This document shows, piece after piece, positions 20,663-28,504 of a DNA stretch of 64,000 nt. The notes below the pieces were generated by a model. The model worked only from the letters and a program-made list of their open reading frames with translations. It searched no databases and was not told the DNA's origin. This stretch comes from Tepidiforma sp. (GTDB lineage: Bacteria; Chloroflexota; Dehalococcoidia; Tepidiformales; Tepidiformaceae): positions 248,001 to 312,000 of the forward strand of contig NZ_BPIG01000003.1 of NCBI RefSeq assembly GCF_026003995.1, in the 5' to 3' direction. Position 1 is the stretch's first letter; the number at the start of each line of letters is the position of its first letter. Made by a program: the position numbers and the translations under genes.

Positions 20663-21763
20663 ATGCCCACCGAAACCAGCGGCCTCCAGCGCGATTTCCA
20701 GGTCATCCGGCGCCGCTGGTGGGTCTTCCTCCCCTTTGCCGCGCTCGGCATCCTCGCCGCGCTGGCCGTCGGCGCGCTGACGGGCGGCTCCACCGCCGTC
20801 GCCACGATGACGCTCGATACGACGGTGCACGACCTCGTGGTCGGCGGCGACCGGGGCCTGCGGATTTTCGAGGCGCAGGCGATGACCTCCGACCCGGCCT
20901 TCAAGCAGAAGGTGATCGATGCCGTCGGCGAGCCGGATTTCGACTACGCCCGCTTCAGCGTGAGCCTCTTCCCAATCTCCGTGGGAGATGGGATTTCACG
21001 CGGCATCCTCACCGTCTCGATATCGGACCCGGAGAAGGCGAAAGCGGAGCGGTACCGGCAGGCCTTCGTCGATGTGTACGCCCGGGAGTACACGGCCCCG
21101 GACGGGCTCTTCCGGACGCGGTTCGTGGAGCGCCGCCGGCAGGTAGCGGCGAACGCCGAGGCCGCGTACCAGGAGGCCTACCGCCGGCTCGAAGCCGCGA
21201 CGGCCGGCCGCGGCATCGACCTCGCCGCGCTGGTGGAGACGCGGGGCGACACCAACCCGCTCGTCTTCGTCACCGAGCAGCGGGCCGTGCTCGAGCGGCA
21301 GCTGGCTGAGGCGAAGGGCGCTCTCGCGGGCATCGGCAGCGCCAGCCCGGAGGCGGCTGCAGCGGCCGCGGCCGCGGTCATCGGCCAGCCGGTTCAGGCG
21401 GGGCAGGCGCAGGCCGTGCTGGCCGCCCGGGTGGCCTCGCTCGAGGCGGCCCTCCGCGAGTACGCCAGCCTCGCTCCCGCGCTCCCGGAGCAGCAGATGG
21501 ACAGCGCCACGCAGGCGCTGCTGAACGAAGTGCGCGGCCTCCGGCAGGTGCGCGATGCGGCGTTCGTCAACCTCGGCAACGCGCAAATCGCCGTCGGCAG
21601 CGCAGAGAGCCGGCTGGAGGTGAGCTACTCGTTCTCCGGCGGGCTGGCAGGCTCGCTGGCGGGCCGCGTGGCCGTCGCCCTCGCTGTCACGGTCATCTTC
21701 GGCCTCGTCGCTATCTTCTCGCTGGAGTGGCTCAGCCCATCGCGGCGCCCGGGCGAGGGGTGA
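20663..21763 (+). CDS. Wzz-type chain-length determinant / polysaccharide co-polymerase
   Basis: A 366-residue protein with the Wzz topology: a short cytoplasmic N-terminus, a membrane helix at about 22-42, a large periplasm-side domain with long coiled-coil helices (about 160-220 and 255-310), and a second helix at about 333-354 before a short tail. There is no C-terminal tyrosine-kinase domain. It likely sets glycan chain length with the ligase/polymerase encoded divergently. TACCAT lies eight bases before the ATG. The glycosyltransferase genes follow directly. Confidence 0.8.
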   Translation: MPTETSGLQRDFQVIRRRWWVFLPFAALGILAALAVGALTGGSTAVATMTLDTTVHDLVVGGDRGLRIFEAQAMTSDPAFKQKVIDAVGEPDFDYARFSVSLFPISVGDGISRGILTVSISDPEKAKAERYRQAFVDVYAREYTAPDGLFRTRFVERRRQVAANAEAAYQEAYRRLEAATAGRGIDLAALVETRGDTNPLVFVTEQRAVLERQLAEAKGALAGIGSASPEAAAAAAAAVIGQPVQAGQAQAVLAARVASLEAALREYASLAPALPEQQMDSATQALLNEVRGLRQVRDAAFVNLGNAQIAVGSAESRLEVSYSFSGGLAGSLAGRVAVALAVTVIFGLVAIFSLEWLSPSRRPGEG

Positions 21764-21768
21764 GGCCG

Positions 21769-22776
21769 ATGCGGATCGCCGAGATCAACGACATCGCCTC
21801 TGTCGCGACCGAGATCGGCGCCGGGCTGCGCGCCCGCGGCCACACCGTCGACTACGTCTATCCCCGGCTGGTGGGCGCGAAGCTCCCGCCGAACATCAAG
21901 CCCATCACCGGCCCCATCCGCGCGCTCGACTGGCTCGATATCATCCGCCGGGTCCGGGCCGGGCGGTACGACCTCGTCCACATCCACTACGCCTACCTCG
22001 GCAACATCGGGGCGCTGGGCGGCTTTCCCTACATCCTCCACTGCCACGGGACGGACCTCCGCGGCGGCACGTTCGTCACCCGGCCGCTCATCGCCAACGC
22101 CGTCCGGCAGGCGCGCCACGTATTCTATTCGACGCCGGACCTCGCCTCGTGGGTGCTGCCGCTGCGGCCGGACGCGGAGTTCCTGCCGAACCCCATCGAT
22201 ACCTCGGTCTTCGCGCCGCGGACGCCGGCCTCGGCCCACCGGGCGGTGTGGGTGGCCTGCGCGCTGACGAAGGTGAAGGGGGCAGAACGGATCCTGCGCG
22301 CCTGCCAGCTGCTCGCCCAGCGCGTCCCGGACCTGCGCATCGATGCGTTCGGCGGCGGCGAATTTACCGGGGCGTTCCGGGCGCTGCCGAACGTCACACT
22401 CTACGCCCGCCACCCGCGCTCCCGGCTGCCGCAGATCATCGACGAGCACGGCATCGTCATCGGGCAGGCGCGGCTCGGCTCTGCCGGCATGGCCGAGCTC
22501 GAGGCGATGGCCTGCGGCCGGCCGGTCGTCACCTGGTTCAACGAGCGCGGCGGCTACAGCGAGCCGCCGCCGTTCTTCTCCGCCGTCGATGGCGACGACA
22601 TCGCCCGGGTCGTCGAGCGGCTGGCGAACGACCCGGCCGCGAGGGACCGGATTGGCGCCGCCGGCCGCGCCTGGGTCGAGCGGCACCACGGCCTCGAGCG
22701 CATCGTCGACCGCGTCGAAGCGGTGGCGCAGGCGATCGTCCGGGGCGAGCCTATCCCCGCGGCGCCGGCGGCCTGA
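21769..22776 (+). CDS. glycosyltransferase, GT4-like (tandem copy 1)
   Basis: A 335-residue GT-B fold glycosyltransferase. N-terminal domain: ASVATEIGAGLRARGH, VHIHYAYLG and LHCHGTDLR; C-terminal nucleotide-sugar domain: ERILRACQLL, GQARLGSAGMAELEAMACGRPVV with the acidic EAMACG motif. It is clearly homologous over its whole length to the next gene, indicating tandem duplication. It starts five bases after the Wzz-like stop and ends overlapping the next start, so the whole cluster is one operon. Sugar specificity is unknown. Confidence 0.85.
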   Translation: MRIAEINDIASVATEIGAGLRARGHTVDYVYPRLVGAKLPPNIKPITGPIRALDWLDIIRRVRAGRYDLVHIHYAYLGNIGALGGFPYILHCHGTDLRGGTFVTRPLIANAVRQARHVFYSTPDLASWVLPLRPDAEFLPNPIDTSVFAPRTPASAHRAVWVACALTKVKGAERILRACQLLAQRVPDLRIDAFGGGEFTGAFRALPNVTLYARHPRSRLPQIIDEHGIVIGQARLGSAGMAELEAMACGRPVVTWFNERGGYSEPPPFFSAVDGDDIARVVERLANDPAARDRIGAAGRAWVERHHGLERIVDRVEAVAQAIVRGEPIPAAPAA

Positions 22777-23786
22777 TGCGGTTCGCACAGGTCAACGACG
22801 TCGCCTCCGTCGCCTCCGAGCTTGCGGCGGGCCTGCGGGCGCGCGGCCACGAAACGGAGCTGCTCCAGCCCCGGCTGTACGGCGCCTCGCTGCCGCCGCT
22901 GCTGAAGCTGGCGGTCGCGCCGCTGCGGCTGGCCGACTGGCTCCGGCTGGCGTGGCGGCTCCGGCGGGGCCGCTACGACGCCGTCCACATCCACTACGCC
23001 TACCTCGGCCTCGTCGGCGTGCTCGCCGGCGTGCCGTACGTCCTCCACTGCCACGGCGACGACGTGCGCGACCTCGCCCGGAGGCCGTGGCGGGGGCTCA
23101 TCCGGCTGGCGATGCAGCGGGCAGCGCACGTGTACTATTCGACGCCGGACCTCGAGCCGTGGTGCCGGGCCGTGCGCCCCGACGCCGAGTTCCTGCCGAA
23201 CCCGGTCGACCTCGCCACCTTCCGGCCGGCACCGCTCCCGCCCGATGCGCGGGACGTCTTCATCATCTGCGCGCTGGCAGAGAACAAGGGGGCGGGGAAA
23301 ATCCTTGCCGCCGTGGAGCAGCTCACGGCGCGGCGGCCCGGCCTGCGGGTGACCGCCATCGCCGGCGGCGAACTCACGCGCGAGTTCGAGCGGCTGCCCA
23401 GCGTCGTGCTCCTCCTCCGCCAGCCGCGGGAGCGGCTGCCGGCGCTCATGGCGCGCCACCGGGTGCTCATCGGGCAGGTCCACGAGGGCGCCATCGGGAT
23501 GGTCGAGCTCGAAGGCATGGCCTGCGCCCGCCCGGTCATCGCCTCCTTCCGCTTCGCGGACGTCTATGGCGCGGAGGCGCCGGTCGTCCACACCGAGACG
23601 CCGGCGCAGGTAGCCGACGCGGCCGAGCGGCTGCTCGACGACCGGGTGGTGGCCGAGGCCGTCGGCGCCGCCTCCCGCCGCTGGGTCGAACAGCACCACG
23701 ACGCCGTCCGCATCGCCGCCCGCGTCGAAGCATGGCACCTCGCGCGGATTGACCGCCGGGCGGGCCGTGATAGCGTGGAGGCATGA
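22776..23786 (+). CDS. glycosyltransferase, GT4-like (tandem copy 2)
   Basis: A 336-residue paralogue of the preceding gene. Shared blocks include VHIHYAYLG, LHCHGDDVR, YSTPDL, RPDAEFLPNP and the EGMACARPVI nucleotide-sugar motif. The two start with RIAEINDIASVA and RFAQVNDVASVA respectively. The start codon overlaps the previous stop (TGATG) and the end overlaps the next gene by four bases. Divergence between copies suggests different sugar donors or acceptors rather than a recent duplication. Confidence 0.85.
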   Translation: MRFAQVNDVASVASELAAGLRARGHETELLQPRLYGASLPPLLKLAVAPLRLADWLRLAWRLRRGRYDAVHIHYAYLGLVGVLAGVPYVLHCHGDDVRDLARRPWRGLIRLAMQRAAHVYYSTPDLEPWCRAVRPDAEFLPNPVDLATFRPAPLPPDARDVFIICALAENKGAGKILAAVEQLTARRPGLRVTAIAGGELTREFERLPSVVLLLRQPRERLPALMARHRVLIGQVHEGAIGMVELEGMACARPVIASFRFADVYGAEAPVVHTETPAQVADAAERLLDDRVVAEAVGAASRRWVEQHHDAVRIAARVEAWHLARIDRRAGRDSVEA

Positions 23787-24817
23787 CCGCACCCGCCGCT
23801 GCCGCCCGCCTCGACGAAGCGCCGCTCACCCTGCCGGACCGGCCGCTCGTCTCCATCGTCATCCCCTGCCTGAACGAAGAGCGGTACATCACCGCCCTGC
23901 TCGATGCGCTCGCGGCGCAGGACTACGGCGCCGGCGGCATCGAAGTCATCGTCGCGGACGGCGGCAGCAGCGACCGGACACGGGAGCTGGTGCGCGCTTA
24001 CCCGTCGCCGTTCGCCCGGCTGGAGCTGGTCGACAACCCGCGGCGGATCACCGTGGCGGGCCTGAACGAGGGGATGAAGGCGGCCCGCGGCGACTGCTGG
24101 ATCATCATCGGCGCCCACAGCACGGTGCGGCCCGATTTCGTCCGCCAGTCCGTCGAGGCGCTGAAGCGGACGGGCGCGGCCTGCGTCGGCGGCCCCATCG
24201 AGACGATCGGCGAAGGCGCTGTCGGCCGCGCCATCGCGGCCGCGATGTCCTCCCCCTTCGGCGTCGGCAACGCGAAATTCCGCTATGCAAGCGAGGCGGG
24301 CTACGTCGACACCGTGCCGTTCGGCTGCTACCACCGGCGGGTGTGGGAGGTCGTCGGCGAGTTCGACGAGACGGTCGACGGCGCGGATGAGGACAGCTAC
24401 AACGCGCGCCTCATCGAAGCGGGCGGGAAGATCTGGCTCGACCCGGCGATCCGGTCGAGCTACTACCCGCGGCGGACGCTGCGGGCGCTGGCCCGGCAGT
24501 ACCGGGAGTACGGCGCGGCGAAGGGGACGCTGTTCGCGCGCGGGCGGCCGCTGCGCGCGCGGCACTTCGCCCCCGCCGCGATGGTGGCCGGCGGCCCGGC
24601 GCTCTGGCTCCTCGGCCGGGTTTCGAAGCCGGCGCGGCTGGCGCTCCGGGGCCTCGGGCTGGCGTACGCCGGGCTCGGCGGGTTCGCGGCCTACCGGGCG
24701 GCGCAGCGCCACGGGGCGAACCCGGCGCTCACCTTCGCCGCCATGGCCACGATGCACGTGAGCTACGGCGCGGGCTTCCTCGAAGGCTGGTGGCGGGAGC
24801 GCGCGCGCCGGGCCTGA
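23783..24817 (+). CDS. family 2 glycosyltransferase
   Basis: A 344-residue GT-A fold enzyme. The N-terminus VSIVIPCLNEERYI, the donor-binding strand IEVIVADGGSSDRT and the acceptor-loop DGADEDSYNARLIEAG define the GT2 family. The C-terminal 90 residues include one or two hydrophobic stretches (about 255-300) that may attach it to the membrane. ATGA overlap with the preceding glycosyltransferase makes it the last gene of the polysaccharide operon. The resemblance is to succinoglycan/exopolysaccharide-type transferases. Confidence 0.85.
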   Translation: MTAPAAAARLDEAPLTLPDRPLVSIVIPCLNEERYITALLDALAAQDYGAGGIEVIVADGGSSDRTRELVRAYPSPFARLELVDNPRRITVAGLNEGMKAARGDCWIIIGAHSTVRPDFVRQSVEALKRTGAACVGGPIETIGEGAVGRAIAAAMSSPFGVGNAKFRYASEAGYVDTVPFGCYHRRVWEVVGEFDETVDGADEDSYNARLIEAGGKIWLDPAIRSSYYPRRTLRALARQYREYGAAKGTLFARGRPLRARHFAPAAMVAGGPALWLLGRVSKPARLALRGLGLAYAGLGGFAAYRAAQRHGANPALTFAAMATMHVSYGAGFLEGWWRERARRA

Positions 24818-24830
24818 TGGACCGCCGGTG

Positions 24831-24836
24831 TAAGAT
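24831..24836 (+). promoter_or_regulatory. candidate -10 TAAGAT upstream of the sigma-factor fusion gene
   Basis: TAAGAT lies about 70 bases before ATG 24905, in the only gap before this gene. The start has GGAGTTGGC as ribosome site. No recognisable -35 was found, so an alternative sigma (autoregulation) is possible. Confidence 0.4.
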
Positions 24837-24904
24837 GTGGCACCCCCGGGCGGTCGAATCCCTGCCCGGCGGGCTCCGCCCCCTCCCGGGCGCATGGAGT
24901 TGGC

Positions 24905-26830
24905 ATGACCCAGCTCACTGACGCGGACCTCGTCGAAGCCGCGCAGGGCGGCGACCGGGAAGCGCTCGCACAGCTGTACGAGCGGTACTTCGATGCCGTC
25001 TACGACTTCGCCGCGCGCATGGTGCGCAACCGGGACGAGGCCGCGGACATCGCCCAGGAGACGTTCCTCAAGGCCATGAACGCGCTCGGGGGCCTCAAGC
25101 AGGGTGCCAGCTTCCGCAGCTGGCTCTTCAGCATCGCACGGAACACCGCGCTCAACCGCCTCGAGCGGCGCGGCCGCACGCGGCCCCTCGCCGTCATCGA
25201 CGGCGAGGGCGAGGAGTTCGCCTTCGACGTGGTCGACCCTTCGCGGTTCGCCAGCCCGCAGGAGGCCGCAGAAGCCGCGGCGGCTGCGAAGCTCGTCTGG
25301 GAGGCGGCGGCGGGGCTCGACCCGCGCCAGCTCTCGCTGCTCGACCTCCACCTCCGGCAGGGGCTCGATGCGGAGGAGATCGCCGCCGCGCTCGGCATCA
25401 CCCGCAACAACGCGTATGTCCTCCTCCACCGGCTGAAGAAGACGGTCGAGAGCGCCATCGGCGCTTACGTGCTCTGGAAGCAGGCCGGCGAGCGGTGCGA
25501 GGAGCTGGCGGCGGTGCTCGCGCCGGCCGCGGCCGCCGGGGCGATGACGCCGGCCGTGCGGAAGGCCGTCGACCGCCACGTCGAGCGGTGCGGCGCGTGC
25601 CGGGAGCGGCGCCGCCGGCTCGCGCCGCTGGCCGTCTTCGGCGGGCTCGCGCCGGTCGCCGCGCCCCCGGGCGTCCGCGCCGCGGGCCTCGAGCAGCTGC
25701 TCCGCGCGCCGGGGCCTCGGCCGCAGCCGCGCCAGCCGGACCCGTCGGCCAGGCAGGCCCCGCCGCAGGTCGGCCACGGCTTCACCTCGCCCGGTTTCGT
25801 TCGCGCCGGGGCCCTGCTCGGCATGGCCGCGGGCGTGCTGCTCCTCGCGCTCGTCCTGCCCTTCAGCCCGCTCGCGCTCACGCGGGATGACGGCAGCGGC
25901 GCGCGGCAGGGCAGCCCGGATTTCGCGACTCCCGCCGCCGGCGGCGGCAGCCAGACGATCATCGTGCCGGTCAGCCCCTCGCCCGGGACGGCGGCGGGCG
26001 GCGGCAGCCCGTCCCCATCCGCCGGGGGTGCGGGCAGCTCGCCTACGGCCGGGTCGAGCCCCTCGCCCGGCGGCGGCCCGGGCGGCGCTTCGCCGACGGC
26101 CGCGCCGGCCGGCGGCGCCACGCCGGCGCCGAGCCCGACATCCGCCGGGGCCAGCCCGACGCCGACGGCCCCCGGGGCCACCGCGACCGCGACGCCGACC
26201 GCCGCGCCATCGGCCACGCCGACGCCCTGCGCGGCATCGCTCTCGCTGCCGCCGGGCACCGGCACGCTCGTCATCCAGGCCGGCAGCCAGGCCAGCTTCC
26301 AGCTGCAGAACGCGACCAGCTGCGCGGCGGAGTACAGCCTCGCGCCCTCGGCGGCGTGGCTCACCGGGCCCGCGGGCGGCACCATCGCGGCCTACGGGTC
26401 GGTCACCATCACGCTCCGGGTCGATGGCTCGGCGCTCCCCGCGGACGAAGGCGACTACCCGGCGACGGTGACGGTGACCGGGCCGGCGAACAGCTTCGCC
26501 GTGCCGGTCATCGGCCGGCGGGGCGGGCAGCCGCCGCAGATCCTCTCGGCGAGCATGACCTGCGGGACGGCCGGCGGCCGGCCGAGCGTCACGCTCGCCG
26601 CGCAGGCGGTCGACGACATCGCCGTGGTGCGGGTGACGGCCAGCTTCACCACCGGCGGCGGCGAAAGCGTCAGCGTCGACCTCGGCCAGGCCGGCGGCCT
26701 CCAGTGGGTCGCCGGGCTCACGCTCGACGGACAGGGCGCCGGGCCGGTGACGTTCACCGCGTACGACGGCGCGGGCCGGCAGGCGACGCTCGCCGTCGCA
26801 CCGGCGGGCTGCGGCGGTGGCGGCCGCTAG
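24905..26830 (+). CDS. ECF sigma factor fused to zinc-finger anti-sigma-like segment, membrane helix and extracytoplasmic tail
   Basis: A 641-residue fusion. Residues 1-90 are sigma region 2 (DEAADIAQETFLKAM, SFRSWLFSIARNTALNRL) and about 130-190 are region 4 (LDAEEIAAALGITRNNAYVL). Residues ~222-240 hold HVERCGACRERRRRL, the HxxxCxxC pattern of zinc-binding anti-sigma domains. A single membrane helix covers about 301-324, followed by a ~115-residue Ser/Pro/Thr/Gly-rich spacer and ~180 residues of beta-rich domain (BACON/Ig-like by eye). The sigma part would therefore be membrane-tethered and the outer domain could sense the envelope. The gene is divergent from nothing and ends CTAG shared with the convergent S-component gene. 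Confidence 0.88.
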   Translation: MTQLTDADLVEAAQGGDREALAQLYERYFDAVYDFAARMVRNRDEAADIAQETFLKAMNALGGLKQGASFRSWLFSIARNTALNRLERRGRTRPLAVIDGEGEEFAFDVVDPSRFASPQEAAEAAAAAKLVWEAAAGLDPRQLSLLDLHLRQGLDAEEIAAALGITRNNAYVLLHRLKKTVESAIGAYVLWKQAGERCEELAAVLAPAAAAGAMTPAVRKAVDRHVERCGACRERRRRLAPLAVFGGLAPVAAPPGVRAAGLEQLLRAPGPRPQPRQPDPSARQAPPQVGHGFTSPGFVRAGALLGMAAGVLLLALVLPFSPLALTRDDGSGARQGSPDFATPAAGGGSQTIIVPVSPSPGTAAGGGSPSPSAGGAGSSPTAGSSPSPGGGPGGASPTAAPAGGATPAPSPTSAGASPTPTAPGATATATPTAAPSATPTPCAASLSLPPGTGTLVIQAGSQASFQLQNATSCAAEYSLAPSAAWLTGPAGGTIAAYGSVTITLRVDGSALPADEGDYPATVTVTGPANSFAVPVIGRRGGQPPQILSASMTCGTAGGRPSVTLAAQAVDDIAVVRVTASFTTGGGESVSVDLGQAGGLQWVAGLTLDGQGAGPVTFTAYDGAGRQATLAVAPAGCGGGGR

Positions 26831-27672
26831 CCGCCGGGCGCGGCGCGTTCGAACGAGAACCGCTCGCGGAAGCGGAGGAGCGCGCGGAGGATCGGCCCAC
26901 CGACGGCCGCGAGCACCACCGCGTTGCAGATGGTCCGGAAGAGATCCCAGCCGAGGCTGGTGAGCAGGTAGTAGTTCCAGTAGCGGCGAAGCGTTTCGAG
27001 CGGGCCGGCGCCCGCCTGGTAGGAGATATCCGGCCCGGCGACGATCCACGGCCAGGCCCAGAGATTCGTGATCGCGCCGTAGAGCAGCCCCCAGGCCGAG
27101 CCGAAGGCGATGACCAGTGCGAGCCGGGGCCGCGGCCCGAGCTCCCGCGCATCGGCGAAACGGCCGAGCAGCCCCGCGCTCGCGCCCATCCATCCCGCTG
27201 CGAACATCTGGAACGGCAGCCACGGACCGAACCCGCCCGTCACCACCGCGCTCAGGAAGAACGACAGCGCGCCCAGCAGGAAGCCGAGCCGCGCGCCGAA
27301 GGTGAACGCGCCGAGGATGACGAGGAAGAAGTAGAGGTTCGCGCCCGCCGGCAGGGTGATGGTCCGCAGCACCGCGGCCAGCGCCGAGAGCACGCCTAGG
27401 ACGGCCAGCCGCTTGCTATCGAGCCCGCCGCTCGCGAGGTCGGCCACGACGAGGACGAGGCAGAGCGCGGCGATGCCGGCGAACACCACCGGCGCATCGG
27501 CCTGGTGGGCGAACCACGCCGACCCTTCGTCGACGGCGCCGGGCGCGAAGAACGGGTGGAGGTAGGCGAACAGCCCCAGCACGTTGAGGAGGACGAAGAC
27601 GAGCGCGCCGGGGTCGAAGCGGGCGGCGGCCGGGCGGGCGGCGGCGCGGGGGAGGGCGGGGCTAACGGCCAC
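26827..27672 (-). CDS. ECF transporter S component, predicted cobalamin-specific
   Basis: A 281-residue membrane protein with six to eight hydrophobic helices. The segment RLAVLGVLSALAAVLR followed by NLYFFLVILGAFTFGARLGF and ASAGLLGRF resembles the ECF-type S component fold, which binds the vitamin in the membrane. Specificity for cobalamin is inferred from the riboswitch and the operon, not from binding residues. GTG 27672 overlaps the upstream stop by 11 bases; the far longer upstream frame is antisense noise. It is the last gene of the operon and its stop shares CTAG with the convergent sigma gene. Confidence 0.75.
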   Translation of the reverse strand: MAVSPALPRAAARPAAARFDPGALVFVLLNVLGLFAYLHPFFAPGAVDEGSAWFAHQADAPVVFAGIAALCLVLVVADLASGGLDSKRLAVLGVLSALAAVLRTITLPAGANLYFFLVILGAFTFGARLGFLLGALSFFLSAVVTGGFGPWLPFQMFAAGWMGASAGLLGRFADARELGPRPRLALVIAFGSAWGLLYGAITNLWAWPWIVAGPDISYQAGAGPLETLRRYWNYYLLTSLGWDLFRTICNAVVLAAVGGPILRALLRFRERFSFERAAPGG

Positions 27673-28504
27673 GGCGCCGCCTCCAGGCTGCTGCGCCGAT
27701 GATGGCGAGCACGAGCGCCCCGGCGACCGCGCCGAAGCCGGCGAGCCGCCCGGCGGCGGCGTCATCGCCGGCGCCGGACGCGCTGCCGCCGCTTGCGGCC
27801 GGGGTGCTGCCCGGCGGCACCGGGCTCGCGGCCGTGATGGTGACGCCCGCCGCAGTCGGCGGGGAGGGCGCGGCGGTGGCCGTTTCGCCCGCCGGGCTGG
27901 CCGCCGGCGAGGCTGTGCCGGCCGCCGGCGATGCGGCAGCGGGCGAACCCCCCGCCCCCGGCGCGGCCGTCGCCGGTGCGGGCGCCGTCGGCGGGGGCGC
28001 GGTGGCGGCGGCCGTCGGGGCGGCGCCGCCGCGCGGCGGGTGGCCGCAAATCTGTTCGAAGGTGATGTCGGCCGGCGCGGGCGCGCTGGAGGGCCCGCCG
28101 CGGCCCCACTTCCAGCCGTGGACCTCGCCGTCCTTCGCCTTCGCCAGCGAAATGCCGAGCGACGAGTAGACCCAGCCGCGGCCGTAGGCCCGGGTGAAGA
28201 AGGCCCAGTAGGTGCAATCGCCGCCCTTGCACTGGCAGAAGCAGGCATCGAAGTTCGCGGCATCGAAGCAGCCGACCTGGCCGATGGCGCAGACGACCCG
28301 GCCGCTGCCGCCGCCGAACTGCTCGACCGGGAGGCCGCTCGCGGCGAGCAGCTGCTCGGCGGGGATGCTGTCGCCAGTGAAGGGCACGCACCACGTGGTC
28401 ACCTGGTCGCCGACCTGGATGACGAGCCCGGCTTCGCCGTCGGCGCGGGCGGCGAAGGGGACGAGCGCGGCAGCCGCGGCGAGGGCGGCGATCAGGCGGC
28501 GCAC
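27662..28504 (-). CDS. surface-anchored DUF4430-like protein (intrinsic-factor beta-domain counterpart)
   Basis: A 280-residue exported protein: signal peptide (1-21), a compact domain of about 135 residues, an Ala/Pro/Thr-rich linker of about 100 residues and a C-terminal membrane helix followed by RRRRGR. The domain ends with TYWAFFTRAYGRGWVYSS and DGEVHGWKWG, the pattern of DUF4430, the beta domain of intrinsic factor and transcobalamin. It holds an unusual Cys group (ACFCQCKGGDC) plus other Cys. GTG 28504 has AGGAGG ten bases upstream. I infer cobalamin capture with the alpha-barrel protein of the same operon. Confidence 0.72.
   Translation of the reverse strand: MRRLIAALAAAAALVPFAARADGEAGLVIQVGDQVTTWCVPFTGDSIPAEQLLAASGLPVEQFGGGSGRVVCAIGQVGCFDAANFDACFCQCKGGDCTYWAFFTRAYGRGWVYSSLGISLAKAKDGEVHGWKWGRGGPSSAPAPADITFEQICGHPPRGGAAPTAAATAPPPTAPAPATAAPGAGGSPAAASPAAGTASPAASPAGETATAAPSPPTAAGVTITAASPVPPGSTPAASGGSASGAGDDAAAGRLAGFGAVAGALVLAIIGAAAWRRRRGR

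Noticed and set aside
23564-27223. A 1219-codon minus-strand frame
   Set aside because: It is antisense to a glycosyltransferase and the sigma-factor gene; composition is low-complexity and no domain is recognisable.
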